A DNA stretch of 64,000 bases from Ancylobacter vacuolatus. GTDB taxonomy: Bacteria > Pseudomonadota > Alphaproteobacteria > Rhizobiales > Xanthobacteraceae. Numbering within the stretch: position 1 is the stretch's first letter; every line of letters begins with the position of its first letter. The position numbers were made by a program, and so were the translations under genes. The DNA lies in the NCBI RefSeq assembly GCF_030813595.1, contig NZ_JAUSUH010000006.1, forward strand, positions 62,001 through 126,000, written 5' to 3'. The notes beneath the pieces were generated by a model that had not been told where the DNA came from, did not search any database, and saw only the letters and a program-made list of their open reading frames with translations. This document shows positions 45,864-55,731 of this stretch, piece by piece.

Positions 45864-46886
45864 TCAGGCGGCCTTCTGCTGTTCGCTCTCCGGCGTCCAC
45901 TGGCCCAGCGCGGCGAGATAGTTCATCCGCGAGCGGTGCGTGAACGCCGCCTGGCCGGCGACGATGTTCTCCGGCTTGCCGGACCAGGCCTTCTGCGGCG
46001 CGGCTTGGAGGGCGCGGCCATAGGAGAAGGTGAGGTTCCAGGGTAGCCCGCCGCCGCGGATCATGGCGTCGAGATGGGCGGTGGCCTCTTCGTCCGACTG
46101 GCCGCCGGAGAGGAAGGCGACGCTGGGGACAGCCGAGGGCACGCAGTTCTTGAGGCAGCGCACGGTCTTGGCCGCCACTTCCTCGACCGAGGCCTGCTTC
46201 TGCGCCTTGCGACCGGCGATGACCATGTTCGGCTTCAGCACCATGCCTTCAAGCTTCACGCGGCCATAGAAGAGTTGCTGGAACACTTCCTTCAGCACCC
46301 ATTCGGTCACGTCGTAGCAGCGGTCGATATCGTGATCGCCATCCATCAGCACTTCCGGTTCGACGATCGGCACGATGCCGGCAGCCTGCGCCAACGCCGC
46401 GTAGCGGGCGAGCGCCTGCGCATTGGCGAGGATCGAGGTGTAGCTGGGGATATGCTGGCCGATATCGATCACCGCACGCCACTTCGCGAAGCGGGCGCCG
46501 AGATCGTAATATTCCTTGAAGCGGCCGGCGAGGCCGTCGAGCCCCTCGGTGATGGTCTCGCCGGGGCAGCCCGGCTGCGGCTGGGCGCCAAGATCGACCT
46601 TGATGCCGGGGATCGAGCCGGCGGCTTCGATGAGGGACACCAAAGGCGTGCCGTCCTGCGCCTTCTGGCGGATGGTCTCATCGAACAGGATAACGCCGGA
46701 AATGTACTGCGTCATCGCCTCGGAGCGGAACAGCATCTCGCGATAATCGCGCCGATTCTCGAAAGTGGATTCGACGCCGATGGCATCGAAGCGCTTCTTG
46801 ATGGTGCTGGCGCTCTCATCCGCCGCCAGCAGGCCCTTGCCACCCGCTGCAAGCTTGTACGCAACCTCTTCGAGGCTTGCCGTCAT
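45864..46886 (-). CDS. Fructose-bisphosphate aldolase class I
   Basis: Interconverts fructose 1,6-bisphosphate with DHAP and glyceraldehyde 3-phosphate through a Schiff-base lysine. ATG 46886 with GGGAGAGAG upstream gives 340 residues. Class I signatures: LLAADESASTIKKRFDAIG, GVILFDETIRQKAQDG, FAKWRAVIDIG, VPIVEPEVLMDGDHDI and LEGMVLKPNMVIAG with the catalytic Lys. FLSGGQSDEEATAHLDAM and NLTFSYGRALQAAP also fit. Last gene of the tkt-gap-pgk-fba order. Confidence 0.95.
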   Translation of the reverse strand: MTASLEEVAYKLAAGGKGLLAADESASTIKKRFDAIGVESTFENRRDYREMLFRSEAMTQYISGVILFDETIRQKAQDGTPLVSLIEAAGSIPGIKVDLGAQPQPGCPGETITEGLDGLAGRFKEYYDLGARFAKWRAVIDIGQHIPSYTSILANAQALARYAALAQAAGIVPIVEPEVLMDGDHDIDRCYDVTEWVLKEVFQQLFYGRVKLEGMVLKPNMVIAGRKAQKQASVEEVAAKTVRCLKNCVPSAVPSVAFLSGGQSDEEATAHLDAMIRGGGLPWNLTFSYGRALQAAPQKAWSGKPENIVAGQAAFTHRSRMNYLAALGQWTPESEQQKAA

Positions 46887-46966
46887 GTCTCTCTCTCCCG
46901 CGCGAAACTGACCGTCCGGCACCGCGACCGGATCGAACGCGGGGCCGGACCTGTCGGATACTAGCA

Positions 46967-47006
46967 CCGGGCGGCACGATCCCGCATGACAGGATGTGCC
47001 GCCCGG
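46967..47006 (-). other. Intercistronic hairpin pgk-fba
   Basis: CCGGGCGGCAC (46967-46977) pairs exactly with GTGCCGCCCGG (46996-47006), with an inner ATCC/GGAT stem after one bulged base. It lies between the pgk stop and the fba start and has no T-run. It could stabilise or process the transcript or cause partial termination. Confidence 0.7.
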
Positions 47007-47013
47007 GCGTCGT

Positions 47014-48213
47014 TCAACGTCTCAGGGCCTCGACGCCCGGCAGGGGCTTGCCCTCAAGCCATTCGAGGAAGGCGCCGCCCGCCGTCGACACATAGGTGAA
47101 GCGGTCCGCCACCCCGGCATGGTTGAGAGCTGCCACCGTGTCGCCGCCGCCCGCTACCGACAGAAGTCCGCCGGCGTCCGTGAGTTCCGCCGCCGCCCGC
47201 GCGACCGCCACCGTCGCGGTGTCGAAGGGCGGCAGCTCGAAGGCGCCGAACGGGCCATTCCAGACGATGGTCCTGGCGTCCTTCAGTCGGGCGACGACGT
47301 TTTCGACCGAGGCCGGGCCGGCATCGAGCATCATCTCGTCCGGCTTGATGTCATCGACCGAGGCGACGCGGTGCGGTGCATTGGCCTTGAACTCGGTGGC
47401 GGCGAGCGCGTCGACCGGCAGGACGATCTCGCAGCCGGCGGCCTTGGCCTTGTCGAGGATTTCCAACGCGGTGCCGGCCAGATCGTGCTCGCACAGCGAC
47501 TTGCCCACATCCTTGCCCTGCGCGGCGAGGAAGGTGTTGGCCATGCCGCCGCCGATCACCAGAATATCGACCTTGGCGACGAGATTGCCGAGCAGGTCCA
47601 GCTTCGACGACACCTTTGCGCCGCCGACGACGGCAAGCACCGGGCGTTCGGGCTTCTCCAGTGCCTTGGCCAGCGCTTCGATCTCCTCCTGCATGCAGCG
47701 CCCGGCAAAGGCCGGCAGCTTGTGCGCGAGGCCCTCGGTCGAGGCATGGGCGCGGTGGGCGGTGGCGAAGGCGTCGTTGACATAGAGGTCGCCAAGGCCG
47801 GCCAGTGCCGCCACGAAGTCCGGGTCGTTCTTTTCTTCGCGCTTGTCGAAACGGGTGTTCTCCAGCAGCAGCACGTCGCCGGGCTGGAGCTTGGCGACAG
47901 CCGCTTCGGCGACCGGGCCGATGGTGGCGGGGGCAAAGGCGACGGGCTTTCCGAGCCGGCTCGCCACTTCCTGCGCGATGAAGCCGAGCGACAGCGTCGG
48001 GTCCTCGCCCTTGGGGCGGCCGAAATGGGCCAGCAGGATCACCTTGCCGCCCTTGTCGGAAATCTCGCGGATGGTGGGCAGCACGGCCTGGATGCGGGTG
48101 TCGTCGGTGACGCGGCCATTATCGACCGGCACGTTCAGATCGACGCGCACGAGAACGCGTTTGCTGGCGACGTCGGCGTCGTCGAGGGTGCGAAAGGCGG
48201 AGGCCTCGCTCAT
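47014..48213 (-). CDS. pgk: Phosphoglycerate kinase
   Basis: Transfers phosphate between 1,3-bisphosphoglycerate and ADP. The 399-residue protein is complete: [103 protein letters not shown] and [14 protein letters not shown]. It sits between gap and fba on the same strand. Confidence 0.97.
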   Translation of the reverse strand: MSEASAFRTLDDADVASKRVLVRVDLNVPVDNGRVTDDTRIQAVLPTIREISDKGGKVILLAHFGRPKGEDPTLSLGFIAQEVASRLGKPVAFAPATIGPVAEAAVAKLQPGDVLLLENTRFDKREEKNDPDFVAALAGLGDLYVNDAFATAHRAHASTEGLAHKLPAFAGRCMQEEIEALAKALEKPERPVLAVVGGAKVSSKLDLLGNLVAKVDILVIGGGMANTFLAAQGKDVGKSLCEHDLAGTALEILDKAKAAGCEIVLPVDALAATEFKANAPHRVASVDDIKPDEMMLDAGPASVENVVARLKDARTIVWNGPFGAFELPPFDTATVAVARAAAELTDAGGLLSVAGGGDTVAALNHAGVADRFTYVSTAGGAFLEWLEGKPLPGVEALRR

Positions 48214-48251
48214 GGTCTTCTCCCTTGGATTGTTGATCTTGGATGCGAAAC

Positions 48252-48281
48252 GGCCGGACCTCCTTGGCGGGAGGCCCGGCC
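48252..48281 (-). other. Intercistronic hairpin gap-pgk
   Basis: GGCCGG-A-CCTCC (48252-48263) pairs with GGAGG-C-CCGGCC (48270-48281); an 11-pair stem with one A/C mismatch. It occupies most of the 79-base spacer between the gap stop and the pgk start, without a T-run. Confidence 0.65.
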
Positions 48282-48292
48282 GGGCCGAATGT

Positions 48293-49303
48293 TCAGATCA
48301 GCTTTCCGAGGGCCACCGCCGTGTCGGACATGCGGTTCGAGAAGCCCCATTCATTGTCGTACCAGGACAGGACCCGGACGAAGTTGCCTTCCAGCACCTT
48401 GGTCTGGTCGAGATGGAAGATCGAGGAATGAGGGTCGTGGTTGAAGTCGGTGGAGACATTCGGCTGGTCGGTGAAGCCGAGGATGCCCTTGAGCGGACCG
48501 CTGGTGGCGGCGGCCTTGATCGCCTCGTTGATCTCTTCCTTCGTCACCTTCTTCTTGGCGACGAACTTGAAGTCGACGACCGAGACGTTCGGGGTCGGCA
48601 CGCGGATCGAGGTGCCGTCCAGCCGGCCGGCAAGCTCGGGCAGCACAAGGCCGACGGCCTTGGCGGCGCCAGTGGTGGTGGGGATCATCGACAGCGCCGC
48701 AGCGCGGGCGCGGTAGAGATCCTTGTGCATGATGTCCAGCGTCGGCTGGTCGCCCGTATAGGAATGGATCGTCGTCATGAAGCCGTGGTCGATGCCGACG
48801 GCATCGTTCAGCACCTTGGCCACCGGCGCGAGGCAGTTGGTGGTGCAGGAGGCGTTGGAGACGACCAGGTGATCCTTGGTCAGCTTGTCATGGTTGACGC
48901 CGAAGACGACCGTCAGGTCGGCGCCTTCCGCCGGGGCGGAAACCAGCACGCGCTTGGCGCCCGCGGTCAGATGCGCGGCGGCCTTGTCGCGCGCGGTGAA
49001 GATGCCGGTGCATTCCAGCGCCACGTCGACGCCGAGCGTCGTGTGTGGCAATTCGGCCGGATTGCGTACCGCCGTCACCTTGATCGGGCCGCGGCCGACA
49101 TCGATCGTGTCGCCGTCGACCGTCACCGTGCCGTTGAAGCGGCCATGGACGCTGTCGAAGCGGAACAGGTGGGCATTGGTCTCGACCGGGCCGAGATCAT
49201 TGATGGCGACGACTTCGATATCGGTGCGCCCGGACTCGATGATGGCCCGCAGCACATTGCGACCAATGCGTCCAAAGCCGTTGATGGCAACCTTGAGCGT
49301 CAT
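48293..49303 (-). CDS. gap: Glyceraldehyde-3-phosphate dehydrogenase
   Basis: NAD(P)-linked oxidation of glyceraldehyde 3-phosphate. The 336-residue protein shows [18 protein letters not shown], the catalytic Cys in [58 protein letters not shown] and [13 protein letters not shown]. The loop [20 protein letters not shown] has Asp at the position that favours NAD, but cofactor choice is not certain. Order tkt-gap-pgk is typical of alphaproteobacteria. Confidence 0.97.
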   Translation of the reverse strand: MTLKVAINGFGRIGRNVLRAIIESGRTDIEVVAINDLGPVETNAHLFRFDSVHGRFNGTVTVDGDTIDVGRGPIKVTAVRNPAELPHTTLGVDVALECTGIFTARDKAAAHLTAGAKRVLVSAPAEGADLTVVFGVNHDKLTKDHLVVSNASCTTNCLAPVAKVLNDAVGIDHGFMTTIHSYTGDQPTLDIMHKDLYRARAAALSMIPTTTGAAKAVGLVLPELAGRLDGTSIRVPTPNVSVVDFKFVAKKKVTKEEINEAIKAAATSGPLKGILGFTDQPNVSTDFNHDPHSSIFHLDQTKVLEGNFVRVLSWYDNEWGFSNRMSDTAVALGKLI

Positions 49304-49411
49304 GCGTTTAATCCCCAGGTAAGCTTTATCATCACGATCCGCGCGTTGGCCTCATAGCGCGGCGATAGCCAGGACACCAGTCGCTCTTTTGACGCTGCTT
49401 GCTGGGCGCAG

Positions 49412-49438
49412 GGCTGGCGCATTGTGCATGCGCCAGCC
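49412..49438 (-). other. Intercistronic hairpin tkt-gap
   Basis: GGCTGGCGCAT (49412-49422) pairs perfectly with ATGCGCCAGCC (49428-49438) around a TGTGC loop. It starts 20 bases after the tkt stop (minus strand) with no T-run downstream. It may allow readthrough into gap, or the gap gene may have its own promoter between 49304 and 49411. Confidence 0.7.
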
Positions 49439-49458
49439 GCATAGCTTCTAAGCCGGGT

Positions 49459-51450
49459 TCAGCGCTTGAGACGGCTGAGCGCGGTCGCCACCACGGCTTC
49501 CACGGTGATGCCGAAATGGGCGAACACCTCGGGAGCCGGGCCGGAGGCACCAAAGCCCCGCATGCCGATAAAGGCGGCGTCGGAGCCGACGATCTCGTCC
49601 CAGCCCTGACGGATCAGCGCTTCGACCGCGATCTTGACCGGCGCCGTGCCCACCACCTGACGGCGGCTTTCCTCGGGCTGGTTCAGGAACAGCTCGAAGC
49701 ACGGCACGGAGACGACGCGGGTCGCCACGCCCTGCGCTTCCAGCTGCTCGCGGGCCTTCATTACCAGCGAGACTTCCGAGCCGGAGGCGAACAGCGTGAC
49801 CTCAGCCTCGTCGGAGGCGGAGGCCAGCTCATAGGCGCCGCGCGCGGTGAGGCAGCGCTCGCTATCGTCGGTGCGCAGCAGCGGCAGGTTCTGGCGGGTC
49901 AGCGCCATCACGCTCGGGCCGGTCTTGTGCTCCAGCGCCAGCTTCCAGGCTTCCGCCGTTTCCACCGTGTCGCAGGGGCGGAAGACGAGGAGGTTCGGAA
50001 TGGCGCGCAGCGCGGCGATCTGCTCGACCGGCTGGTGGGTCGGGCCGTCCTCGCCCACGCCGATCGAATCATGCGTGAACACATAGACCACGCGCACGCC
50101 CATCAGCGCCGCGAGGCGGATGGAGGGGCGGCAATAGTCGGAGAAGACGAGGAAGGTGCCGCCATAGGGGATGAAGCCGCCATGCAGGGCGATGCCGTTC
50201 ATCGCCGCCGCCATGCCGTGCTCGCGGATGCCCCAGTTCACATAGCGGCCGTCATATTTCGGCGGCTCGACATAGACCGAGGTGGCCTTGGTCTTGGTGT
50301 TGTTGGAGTGGGTAAGGTCGGCCGAGCCGCCCACCATCTCCGGCAGCGCCGCGGTGAGGGCTTCCAGCACGATCTCGGACGATTTGCGCGTGGCCACCGC
50401 CCCGCCATCGGCACGGGCCTTGGCGATCACGGCGGCGATGGTCTCGCCCAGCTTGGAAGGCAGATCGCCGCGCACGCGCCGCTCGAACTCGCCGCGCCGC
50501 TCGACATCGGCCTCGGTCAGCCGCTGGTTCCAGTTCTTGTGCGCCTGGCGCGAGCGCAGGCCGGCGAGGCGCCACGCGTCCAGCACATCGCTGGGGATGA
50601 CGAAGGGCTCGTATTCCCAGTTCAGGAAGGCGCGGGCAGCGGCGATCTCGGCCGCACCGAGCGGGGCGCCGTGAACGGCATTGGTGCCGCCCTTGTTGGG
50701 CGCGCCATAGCCGATGGTGGTGTGGCAGGCGATCAGCGTCGGCTTGTCGCTGGTCTTGGCGGCCTCCAGCGCGGCAAGGATAGCGTCCGGGTCATGGCCG
50801 TCGACGCGGGTGGCGTGCCAGCCCGAGGCCTCGAAGCGGGCGAGCTGGTCGGTCGCGACGGAGAGCGCGGTCGAGCCGTCGATGGTGATGTGGTTGTCGT
50901 CCCACAGCACGGTGAGCTTGTTCAGCTTCTGGCGGCCGGCGATCTCGATCGCCTCCTCCGAGATGCCTTCCATCAGGCAGCCATCGCCGCAGATGACATA
51001 GGTGTGGTGGTCGACCAGGTCTGAGCCGAACTGGGCGGCGAGCATGCGCTCGCCGAGCGCGAAGCCCACCGAGTTGGCGAGGCCCTGGCCGAGCGGGCCG
51101 GTGGTGGTCTCGATGCCAACCGTATGGCCATATTCCGGATGGCCGGGCGTGCGCGAGCCAAGCTGGCGGAAATTCTTGATGTCTTCGATCGACATGCCCT
51201 CATAGCCCGTGAGGTAGAGCAGGGCATAGATCAGCATTGAGCCGTGGCCGGCGGAGAGGATGAACCGGTCCCGGTCCGGCCAGTGCGGATCGGTCGGGTC
51301 GTATTTCAGCACCTTGCCGAACAGGACGGTGGCGACGTCCGCCATTCCCATGGGCATGCCCGGATGGCCGGAATTGGCGGCTTCGACGGCGTCCATGGCC
51401 AGTGCCCGAATGGCATTGGCCATGCGATCGTGCTTCTCGCGATTTGACAT
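49459..51450 (-). CDS. tkt: Transketolase
   Basis: Thiamine-diphosphate enzyme of the pentose phosphate (and Calvin) pathway. The 663-residue protein shows [57 protein letters not shown], the ThDP motif [33 protein letters not shown] and [18 protein letters not shown]. No RuBisCO or cbb genes lie nearby, so a general carbon role is more likely than a Calvin-specific one. First gene of the minus-strand cluster. Confidence 0.97.
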   Translation of the reverse strand: MSNREKHDRMANAIRALAMDAVEAANSGHPGMPMGMADVATVLFGKVLKYDPTDPHWPDRDRFILSAGHGSMLIYALLYLTGYEGMSIEDIKNFRQLGSRTPGHPEYGHTVGIETTTGPLGQGLANSVGFALGERMLAAQFGSDLVDHHTYVICGDGCLMEGISEEAIEIAGRQKLNKLTVLWDDNHITIDGSTALSVATDQLARFEASGWHATRVDGHDPDAILAALEAAKTSDKPTLIACHTTIGYGAPNKGGTNAVHGAPLGAAEIAAARAFLNWEYEPFVIPSDVLDAWRLAGLRSRQAHKNWNQRLTEADVERRGEFERRVRGDLPSKLGETIAAVIAKARADGGAVATRKSSEIVLEALTAALPEMVGGSADLTHSNNTKTKATSVYVEPPKYDGRYVNWGIREHGMAAAMNGIALHGGFIPYGGTFLVFSDYCRPSIRLAALMGVRVVYVFTHDSIGVGEDGPTHQPVEQIAALRAIPNLLVFRPCDTVETAEAWKLALEHKTGPSVMALTRQNLPLLRTDDSERCLTARGAYELASASDEAEVTLFASGSEVSLVMKAREQLEAQGVATRVVSVPCFELFLNQPEESRRQVVGTAPVKIAVEALIRQGWDEIVGSDAAFIGMRGFGASGPAPEVFAHFGITVEAVVATALSRLKR

Positions 51451-51855
51451 GAGGACGGATGTCTCCGAGGCAGATGGGTTGCTGTGTCAGGGCGCGACGT
51501 TTCGAGGCCGCAGGCCGGGCGGCGTTGCTCCCGGGCGGGCCAGCTCAGCATGCGGGCGGGGGCCGGCGAGTGATAGCATCACCGGGCGCGCTGTCAAAGA
51601 CAGGCGTGTGACGCACGGCGCGCAACAGCGTTTGTCCGCCCCCTCAGCGCCGCCAACGCCGCTCGCCAAGGCGCGGAAGATGTGGGGCGCTCGATCCCCG
51701 AGCGCGTTAGTTGACGCGGTTTCTGCCCGCAGGCTCAATATCGCCGGAATCGTTCGGCGATGAATCGCTTGACGACGGGCCGGAGATGTCGCCTTCCCCA
51801 CCTTCGATGAAGGCCCCTGCTTGCTGCCCTGGCCGGGCGAGAGAACGGAGACGTC
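51451..51855. other. Divergent intergenic region tkt / DUF4164-zapA
   Basis: About 405 bases with no supported gene. A TTGACG at 51711-51716 with CAATAT at 51736-51741 could be a plus-strand promoter, though the 19-base spacing is long. Open frames crossing it on the minus strand are shadows of zapA and DUF4164. No repeat or RNA was recognised. Confidence 0.35.
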
Positions 51856-52155
51856 ATGAACGCGCCTGAGGCGGGCGAACCGACAAGCGTATTGGAAGCG
51901 GCGCTGCGACGCTTCGACAGTGCGGTCGATGCTCTCGAAGGCGCGATCGAGCGCCGGCTGGAGGTGGAGCGGCAGGAGGCCGCGCTCGCCCAGCAGCTGC
52001 ACGTCCTCGGGGCCGACCGTTCGCGTCTCGCCGACGCTCTCGATGGCGCGCAGGCGCGGGCCGACCGCCTCGATACCGCCAATGACGAGGTGGCGCGCCG
52101 CCTCGGCAGCGCCATGGAAACCATTCGAGCGGTACTCGCCGCGCATGAACGCTAA
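51856..52155 (+). CDS. DUF4164 coiled-coil protein
   Basis: The 99-residue protein is one long helix by composition: VLEAALRRFDSAVDALEGAI, RLEVERQEAALAQQLHVLGA, SRLADALDGAQARADRLDTA. This is the DUF4164 pattern. It lies 9 bases before zapA; the order DUF4164-zapA divergent from tkt is conserved in Rhizobiales and suggests a division-related scaffold, which is inferred from position. Confidence 0.88.
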   Translation: MNAPEAGEPTSVLEAALRRFDSAVDALEGAIERRLEVERQEAALAQQLHVLGADRSRLADALDGAQARADRLDTANDEVARRLGSAMETIRAVLAAHER

Positions 52156-52164
52156 GGGGCGGCA

Positions 52165-52548
52165 ATGGCCTATGTGACCATCAGCATTGGCGGGCGCGCC
52201 TATCGCATGGCCTGCGACGACGGCCAGGAAGACCATCTCAGCGGGCTCGGCGAGGAGGTCGATGCGCGCATCGACCAGCTGCGCGTCGCCTTTGGCGAGA
52301 TCGGCGACCAGCGCCTGAGCATCATGGCCGCCATCACCATCGCGGATGAACTGAGCGAGGCGCGCCGGCGGCTCAAGGCGGTGGAGCAGGAGGCGGCCAC
52401 CGAGCGCGCCGCCCGCAGCGCCGCGACCCAGAGGCTCGGCGAGACCGAGGCGCGGCTGGCGCGCAGCGTCGCCTCCGCCGCGGAGCGCCTGGAGCGGCTG
52501 ACCCGGGAACTGGGTACCAGTCCGTCCGGCGGGGTCGGCATGGGCTGA
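52165..52548 (+). CDS. zapA: Cell division protein ZapA
   Basis: ZapA bundles FtsZ filaments at the division ring. The 127-residue protein has the ZapA N-terminal domain (AYVTISIGGRAYRMACDDGQ, EDHLSGLGEEVDARIDQLRV, ISIMAAITIADELSE-like SIMAAITIADELSEARRRLK) and a C-terminal coiled coil. The tail is longer than in E. coli. It overlaps nothing and is followed by a 149-base gap without RNA features, then suhB; the 6S RNA candidate lies elsewhere (60945). Confidence 0.9.
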   Translation: MAYVTISIGGRAYRMACDDGQEDHLSGLGEEVDARIDQLRVAFGEIGDQRLSIMAAITIADELSEARRRLKAVEQEAATERAARSAATQRLGETEARLARSVASAAERLERLTRELGTSPSGGVGMG

Positions 52549-52697
52549 AGATCATTGCAGCGGCGCAGGTTTCCGCCCGCCGCCTCTCGCCGCTGTATCC
52601 CGGGTGGCGGGCGCGCCGGACTTGACGCCGTTCGCCGCGCGGCGCACAGGAGCAGGCCGTTTTCTGGCTCCCGATCGCGCTTTATCTGGAATTTGAC

Positions 52698-53486
52698 ATG
52701 ATCCGTACTCCCCTGATGACCGTCATGGTCCAGGCCGTCCGCAAGGCTGGCCGCTCCCTGATCCGTGATTTCGGAGAGGTCGAAAACCTGCAGGTGTCGC
52801 TCAAGGGGCCGGCCAATTTCGTCTCCAACGCCGACCGCAAGGCCGAGCGCATCCTCCAGGACGAGCTGACCAAGGCGCGGCCGAGCTACGGCTTCATCAT
52901 GGAGGAGAGTGGGGAGGTCGATGGGACCGATGAGAGCCATCGCTGGATCATCGACCCGCTCGACGGCACCACGAACTTCCTGCACGGCATCCCGCTCTTC
53001 TGCGTCTCGCTGGCACTGGCGCGCGACGGCGTGCCGGTTGCGGGGGTGATCTACAACCCGGTCACGGACGAGCTTTTCGTCGCCGAGAAGGGCGCCGGCG
53101 CCTTCATGAATGACCGCCGCATCCGTGTGGCTGCCCGGCGCAACCTGGCCGATGCCGTGGTGTGCTGCGGCCTGCCGCATATGGGGCGCGGCGATTTCGC
53201 GCGGTTCGGCCGTGAATATGCGTCGGTCGCCCCGAAGGTCGCGGGCCTGCGCCGCACCGGCACCGCCGCGCTCGACCTTGCCTGGGTCGCCGCCGGCCGC
53301 TTCGACGCCTTCTGGGAGCGGGGCCTCAGCCCCTGGGACATGGCGGCCGGAATCGTGATGGTGCGCGAGGCGGGCGGCTATGTCTCGGACCTCGACGGCG
53401 GCGACAAGATGCTGGCCAAGGGCGACATCATCGTTGGCAATGATACGGTGCGCCGCGACCTTCTGACGCTCGTAAACAAGGCGTAG
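52698..53486 (+). CDS. suhB: Inositol-1-monophosphatase family protein SuhB
   Basis: Magnesium-dependent phosphatase; SuhB also has roles in rRNA transcription in E. coli. The 262-residue protein has FVSNADRKAERILQDELTKA, the signature WIIDPLDGTTNFLHGIPLFC (metal Asp residues) and ERGLSPWDMAAGIVMVREAGG. GFIMEESGEVDG gives the Glu ligand. Complete and native-looking. Confidence 0.94.
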   Translation: MIRTPLMTVMVQAVRKAGRSLIRDFGEVENLQVSLKGPANFVSNADRKAERILQDELTKARPSYGFIMEESGEVDGTDESHRWIIDPLDGTTNFLHGIPLFCVSLALARDGVPVAGVIYNPVTDELFVAEKGAGAFMNDRRIRVAARRNLADAVVCCGLPHMGRGDFARFGREYASVAPKVAGLRRTGTAALDLAWVAAGRFDAFWERGLSPWDMAAGIVMVREAGGYVSDLDGGDKMLAKGDIIVGNDTVRRDLLTLVNKA

Positions 53487-53625
53487 AGAAAGCCGTAACG
53501 GTAAAGAGATGGCGCCGGCCGATATGGGTTCTGCGGCGTTCCTTTTCCGTGCGTCTGTGGCATAGTCCGGCCCGAAGGGCGGTCTTTTCGGGCCATCGCC
53601 GTCCTTCACGGGGACGGCCGAGGGT

Positions 53626-54687
53626 ATGAGCGCTACGGATTCTTTTCATAAATTGTCATCGCCCCGCATCTTTCTGGTGCGGATGTTCGTGTTTATCCTG
53701 CTGTGCGTGGCGCTGGCCTCCATTCTGCACGAGCCGATCTGGCGTGCCTTTCTCAACAATCCCGGCCTGAACGGCGTCATCTTCGGTGTTCTGCTGATCG
53801 GCATCATCTTCGCCTTCCGCCAGGTGGTGCGCCTGCTGCCGGAAGTCGAATGGGTGAACAGCTTCCGCATCGCCGATCCGGGTCTCGAAGTGCGGCAGGC
53901 GCCGGTGCTGCTGGCGCCGATGGCGGCGCTGCTCGGCGACCGGGTCGGGCGCATGTCGATCTCGCAGGCGACGATGCGCGGTATCCTCGAATCCATCGGG
54001 ACCCGCCTCGACGAGGCGCGCGATTTGCTGCGCTACCTCACCGGCCTGCTCGTCTTTCTCGGCCTGCTCGGCACGTTCTGGGGTCTTCTGGAAACCGTCA
54101 GCTCCATTGCCGGCGTCATCAGTTCGCTCGATGTCGGGCCGGAATCGGCCTCTGTGCTCGACACGCTGAAGACCGGCCTTGCCGCGCCGCTGGGCGGCAT
54201 GGGCATCGCCTTCTCCTCCTCGCTGTTCGGTCTGGCCGGTTCGCTGGTGCTCGGCTTTCTCGACCTCCAGGCCGGGCAGGCGCAGAACCGCTTCTATATC
54301 GACCTTGAAGACTGGCTCTCCACCACGGTCGAGGATCTCGGCACGGAGGCCGCCCGCGCCCGGGGGCCGGTTCCGGTGCCGTCCCATGCGGTGCCGATCG
54401 GCCCGCTGCCGTTGCCCTTGCCGCCGTCACCCGCGGCGGTGCCTGATTTCAGCGATCTGTCCGCCGCGATCGCGCGGCTTGAGCGCACCATGACGGAGGC
54501 CGGCTCGCAGCGCGTCACCACCGCCATGGCGCATCTGGCCGAGAGCCTTCAGGGCATGGTGCAGCACATGCGCAGCGAGCAGCAGATGGTCCGCGACTGG
54601 GTCGAGGCCCAGGCCGAGCAGCAGCGCGACATCAAGCGCCTGCTGGAGCGCATCGCTGAAACCAAGTCGGATCGCGAGAGCGCCTGA
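53626..54687 (+). CDS. MotA/TolQ/ExbB-like channel protein, uncharacterised
   Basis: The 353-residue protein has two N-terminal hydrophobic helices (about 17-35 and 48-66), a cytoplasmic loop (RLLPEVEWVNSFRIADPGLE), and two helices with the family core: RYLTGLLVFLGLLGTFWGLL (about 138-157) and GGMGIAFSSSLFGLAGSLVL (about 189-208). A Pro-rich linker (about 240-270) and a coiled-coil tail follow. This is the pattern of proton-channel subunits of MotA/TolQ/ExbB type. It is coupled to an OmpA-domain gene through TGATG (stop and start share one base). No tol or flagellar genes are near. Confidence 0.82.
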   Translation: MSATDSFHKLSSPRIFLVRMFVFILLCVALASILHEPIWRAFLNNPGLNGVIFGVLLIGIIFAFRQVVRLLPEVEWVNSFRIADPGLEVRQAPVLLAPMAALLGDRVGRMSISQATMRGILESIGTRLDEARDLLRYLTGLLVFLGLLGTFWGLLETVSSIAGVISSLDVGPESASVLDTLKTGLAAPLGGMGIAFSSSLFGLAGSLVLGFLDLQAGQAQNRFYIDLEDWLSTTVEDLGTEAARARGPVPVPSHAVPIGPLPLPLPPSPAAVPDFSDLSAAIARLERTMTEAGSQRVTTAMAHLAESLQGMVQHMRSEQQMVRDWVEAQAEQQRDIKRLLERIAETKSDRESA

Positions 54688-55721
54688 TGGCCCTGGGACG
54701 TTCCCGCCGTGGCGAGCGCCACATCGACTACTGGCCCGGCTTCGTCGACGCGCTGTCGACGCTGCTGCTGGTTTTCGTCTTCCTGCTGTCGGTCTTCGTG
54801 CTCGCACAATTCGTGCTGACCCAGGAGATCGGCTCCAAGGACGATGCCATGGCGCGGCTGCAGGCGCAGATCCGCGAACTGACCGACCTGCTGGCGCTGG
54901 AGCGGGCGAGCGACGCCGAGACCGACAGCCAGATGGGCGCGCTGCGCGCCAGCCTGCTGCGGCTGGAGCAGGAGCGCGATGTGCTGCGGGAGGCGGCGAT
55001 CGCCGTCGCCGGCCCCGAGGAAATCGCCGCCGCCGAAAGCCGCAGCGCGGAACTTGCCCGTGCCCTCGGCCAGGAGAAGGACGCCACCGCCCAGGCCGCG
55101 GCTCAGATCGCCATCCTCAACCAGCAGATCGCCGCCCTTCGCCGGCAGATCGCCGCGCTGGAGGAGGCGCTGAACATTTCCGACCAGAAGGACAAGGAAA
55201 GCCAGTCGCGCCTCGCCGATCTCGGCAAACGGCTCAATGTCGCGCTTGCCCAGCGGGTGCAGGAGTTGACGCGCTACCGCTCGGACTTCTTCGGCCGGCT
55301 GCGCGCCATTCTCGGCGACCGCCCGGATGTGCGGGTGGTGGGCGACCGCTTTGTCTTCCAATCGGAGATCTTCTTCGATCGGGCCGCCGCGCAACTGCGT
55401 GGCGACGCGCTGCCGGCGCTCGACAAGCTCGCTACCGCGTTGATCGAGCTGGAAAAGCAGATTCCCGCCGATCTCCCCTGGGTGCTGCGCGTCGACGGGC
55501 ACACGGACGACCGGCCGATCTCGACCCCGCTCTATCCCTCGAACTGGGAGCTTTCGGCGGCGCGTGCCATCGCGGTGGTGCAGTATCTGGCGCAGAAGGG
55601 CGTATCGCCCCAGCATCTCGTCGCCGCCGGCTTCGGCGAGTACCAGCCGATCGATTCCGGCAGCGACGACGAAGCCCGCGCCCGCAACCGCCGCATCGAA
55701 CTCAAGCTCACCGAGCGATGA
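54687..55721 (+). CDS. MotB-like OmpA peptidoglycan-binding protein, uncharacterised
   Basis: The 344-residue protein has a short cytoplasmic start, one membrane helix (FVDALSTLLLVFVFLLSVFV) bearing Asp21 at its beginning, a long coiled coil (about 48-190), and a C-terminal OmpA domain. The OmpA core is FVFQSEIFFDRAAAQLRGDA and WVLRVDGHTDDRPISTPLYP plus NWELSAARAIAVVQYL. An Asp in the helix start is the proton-binding position in MotB/TolR. It pairs with the preceding channel gene as a stator-like complex attached to the cell wall. The driven partner is unknown. Confidence 0.85.
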   Translation: MALGRSRRGERHIDYWPGFVDALSTLLLVFVFLLSVFVLAQFVLTQEIGSKDDAMARLQAQIRELTDLLALERASDAETDSQMGALRASLLRLEQERDVLREAAIAVAGPEEIAAAESRSAELARALGQEKDATAQAAAQIAILNQQIAALRRQIAALEEALNISDQKDKESQSRLADLGKRLNVALAQRVQELTRYRSDFFGRLRAILGDRPDVRVVGDRFVFQSEIFFDRAAAQLRGDALPALDKLATALIELEKQIPADLPWVLRVDGHTDDRPISTPLYPSNWELSAARAIAVVQYLAQKGVSPQHLVAAGFGEYQPIDSGSDDEARARNRRIELKLTER

Positions 55722-55731
55722 GCCCCCGGCG

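Noticed and set aside
45864..51450. Calvin-cycle (cbb) operon
   Set aside because: tkt, gap, pgk and fba fit, but there is no RuBisCO, phosphoribulokinase or CbbR in the window; the order is the general alphaproteobacterial one.
51487..52236. 249-residue minus-strand frame upstream of tkt
   Set aside because: It crosses the antisense of zapA and DUF4164, which have clear family motifs, and has no ribosome site.
53626..55721. Zorya-type anti-phage system
   Set aside because: The channel pair resembles ZorAB in outline, but the ZorA tail is short and no helicase or nuclease effector gene is adjacent. The neighbourhood is housekeeping.
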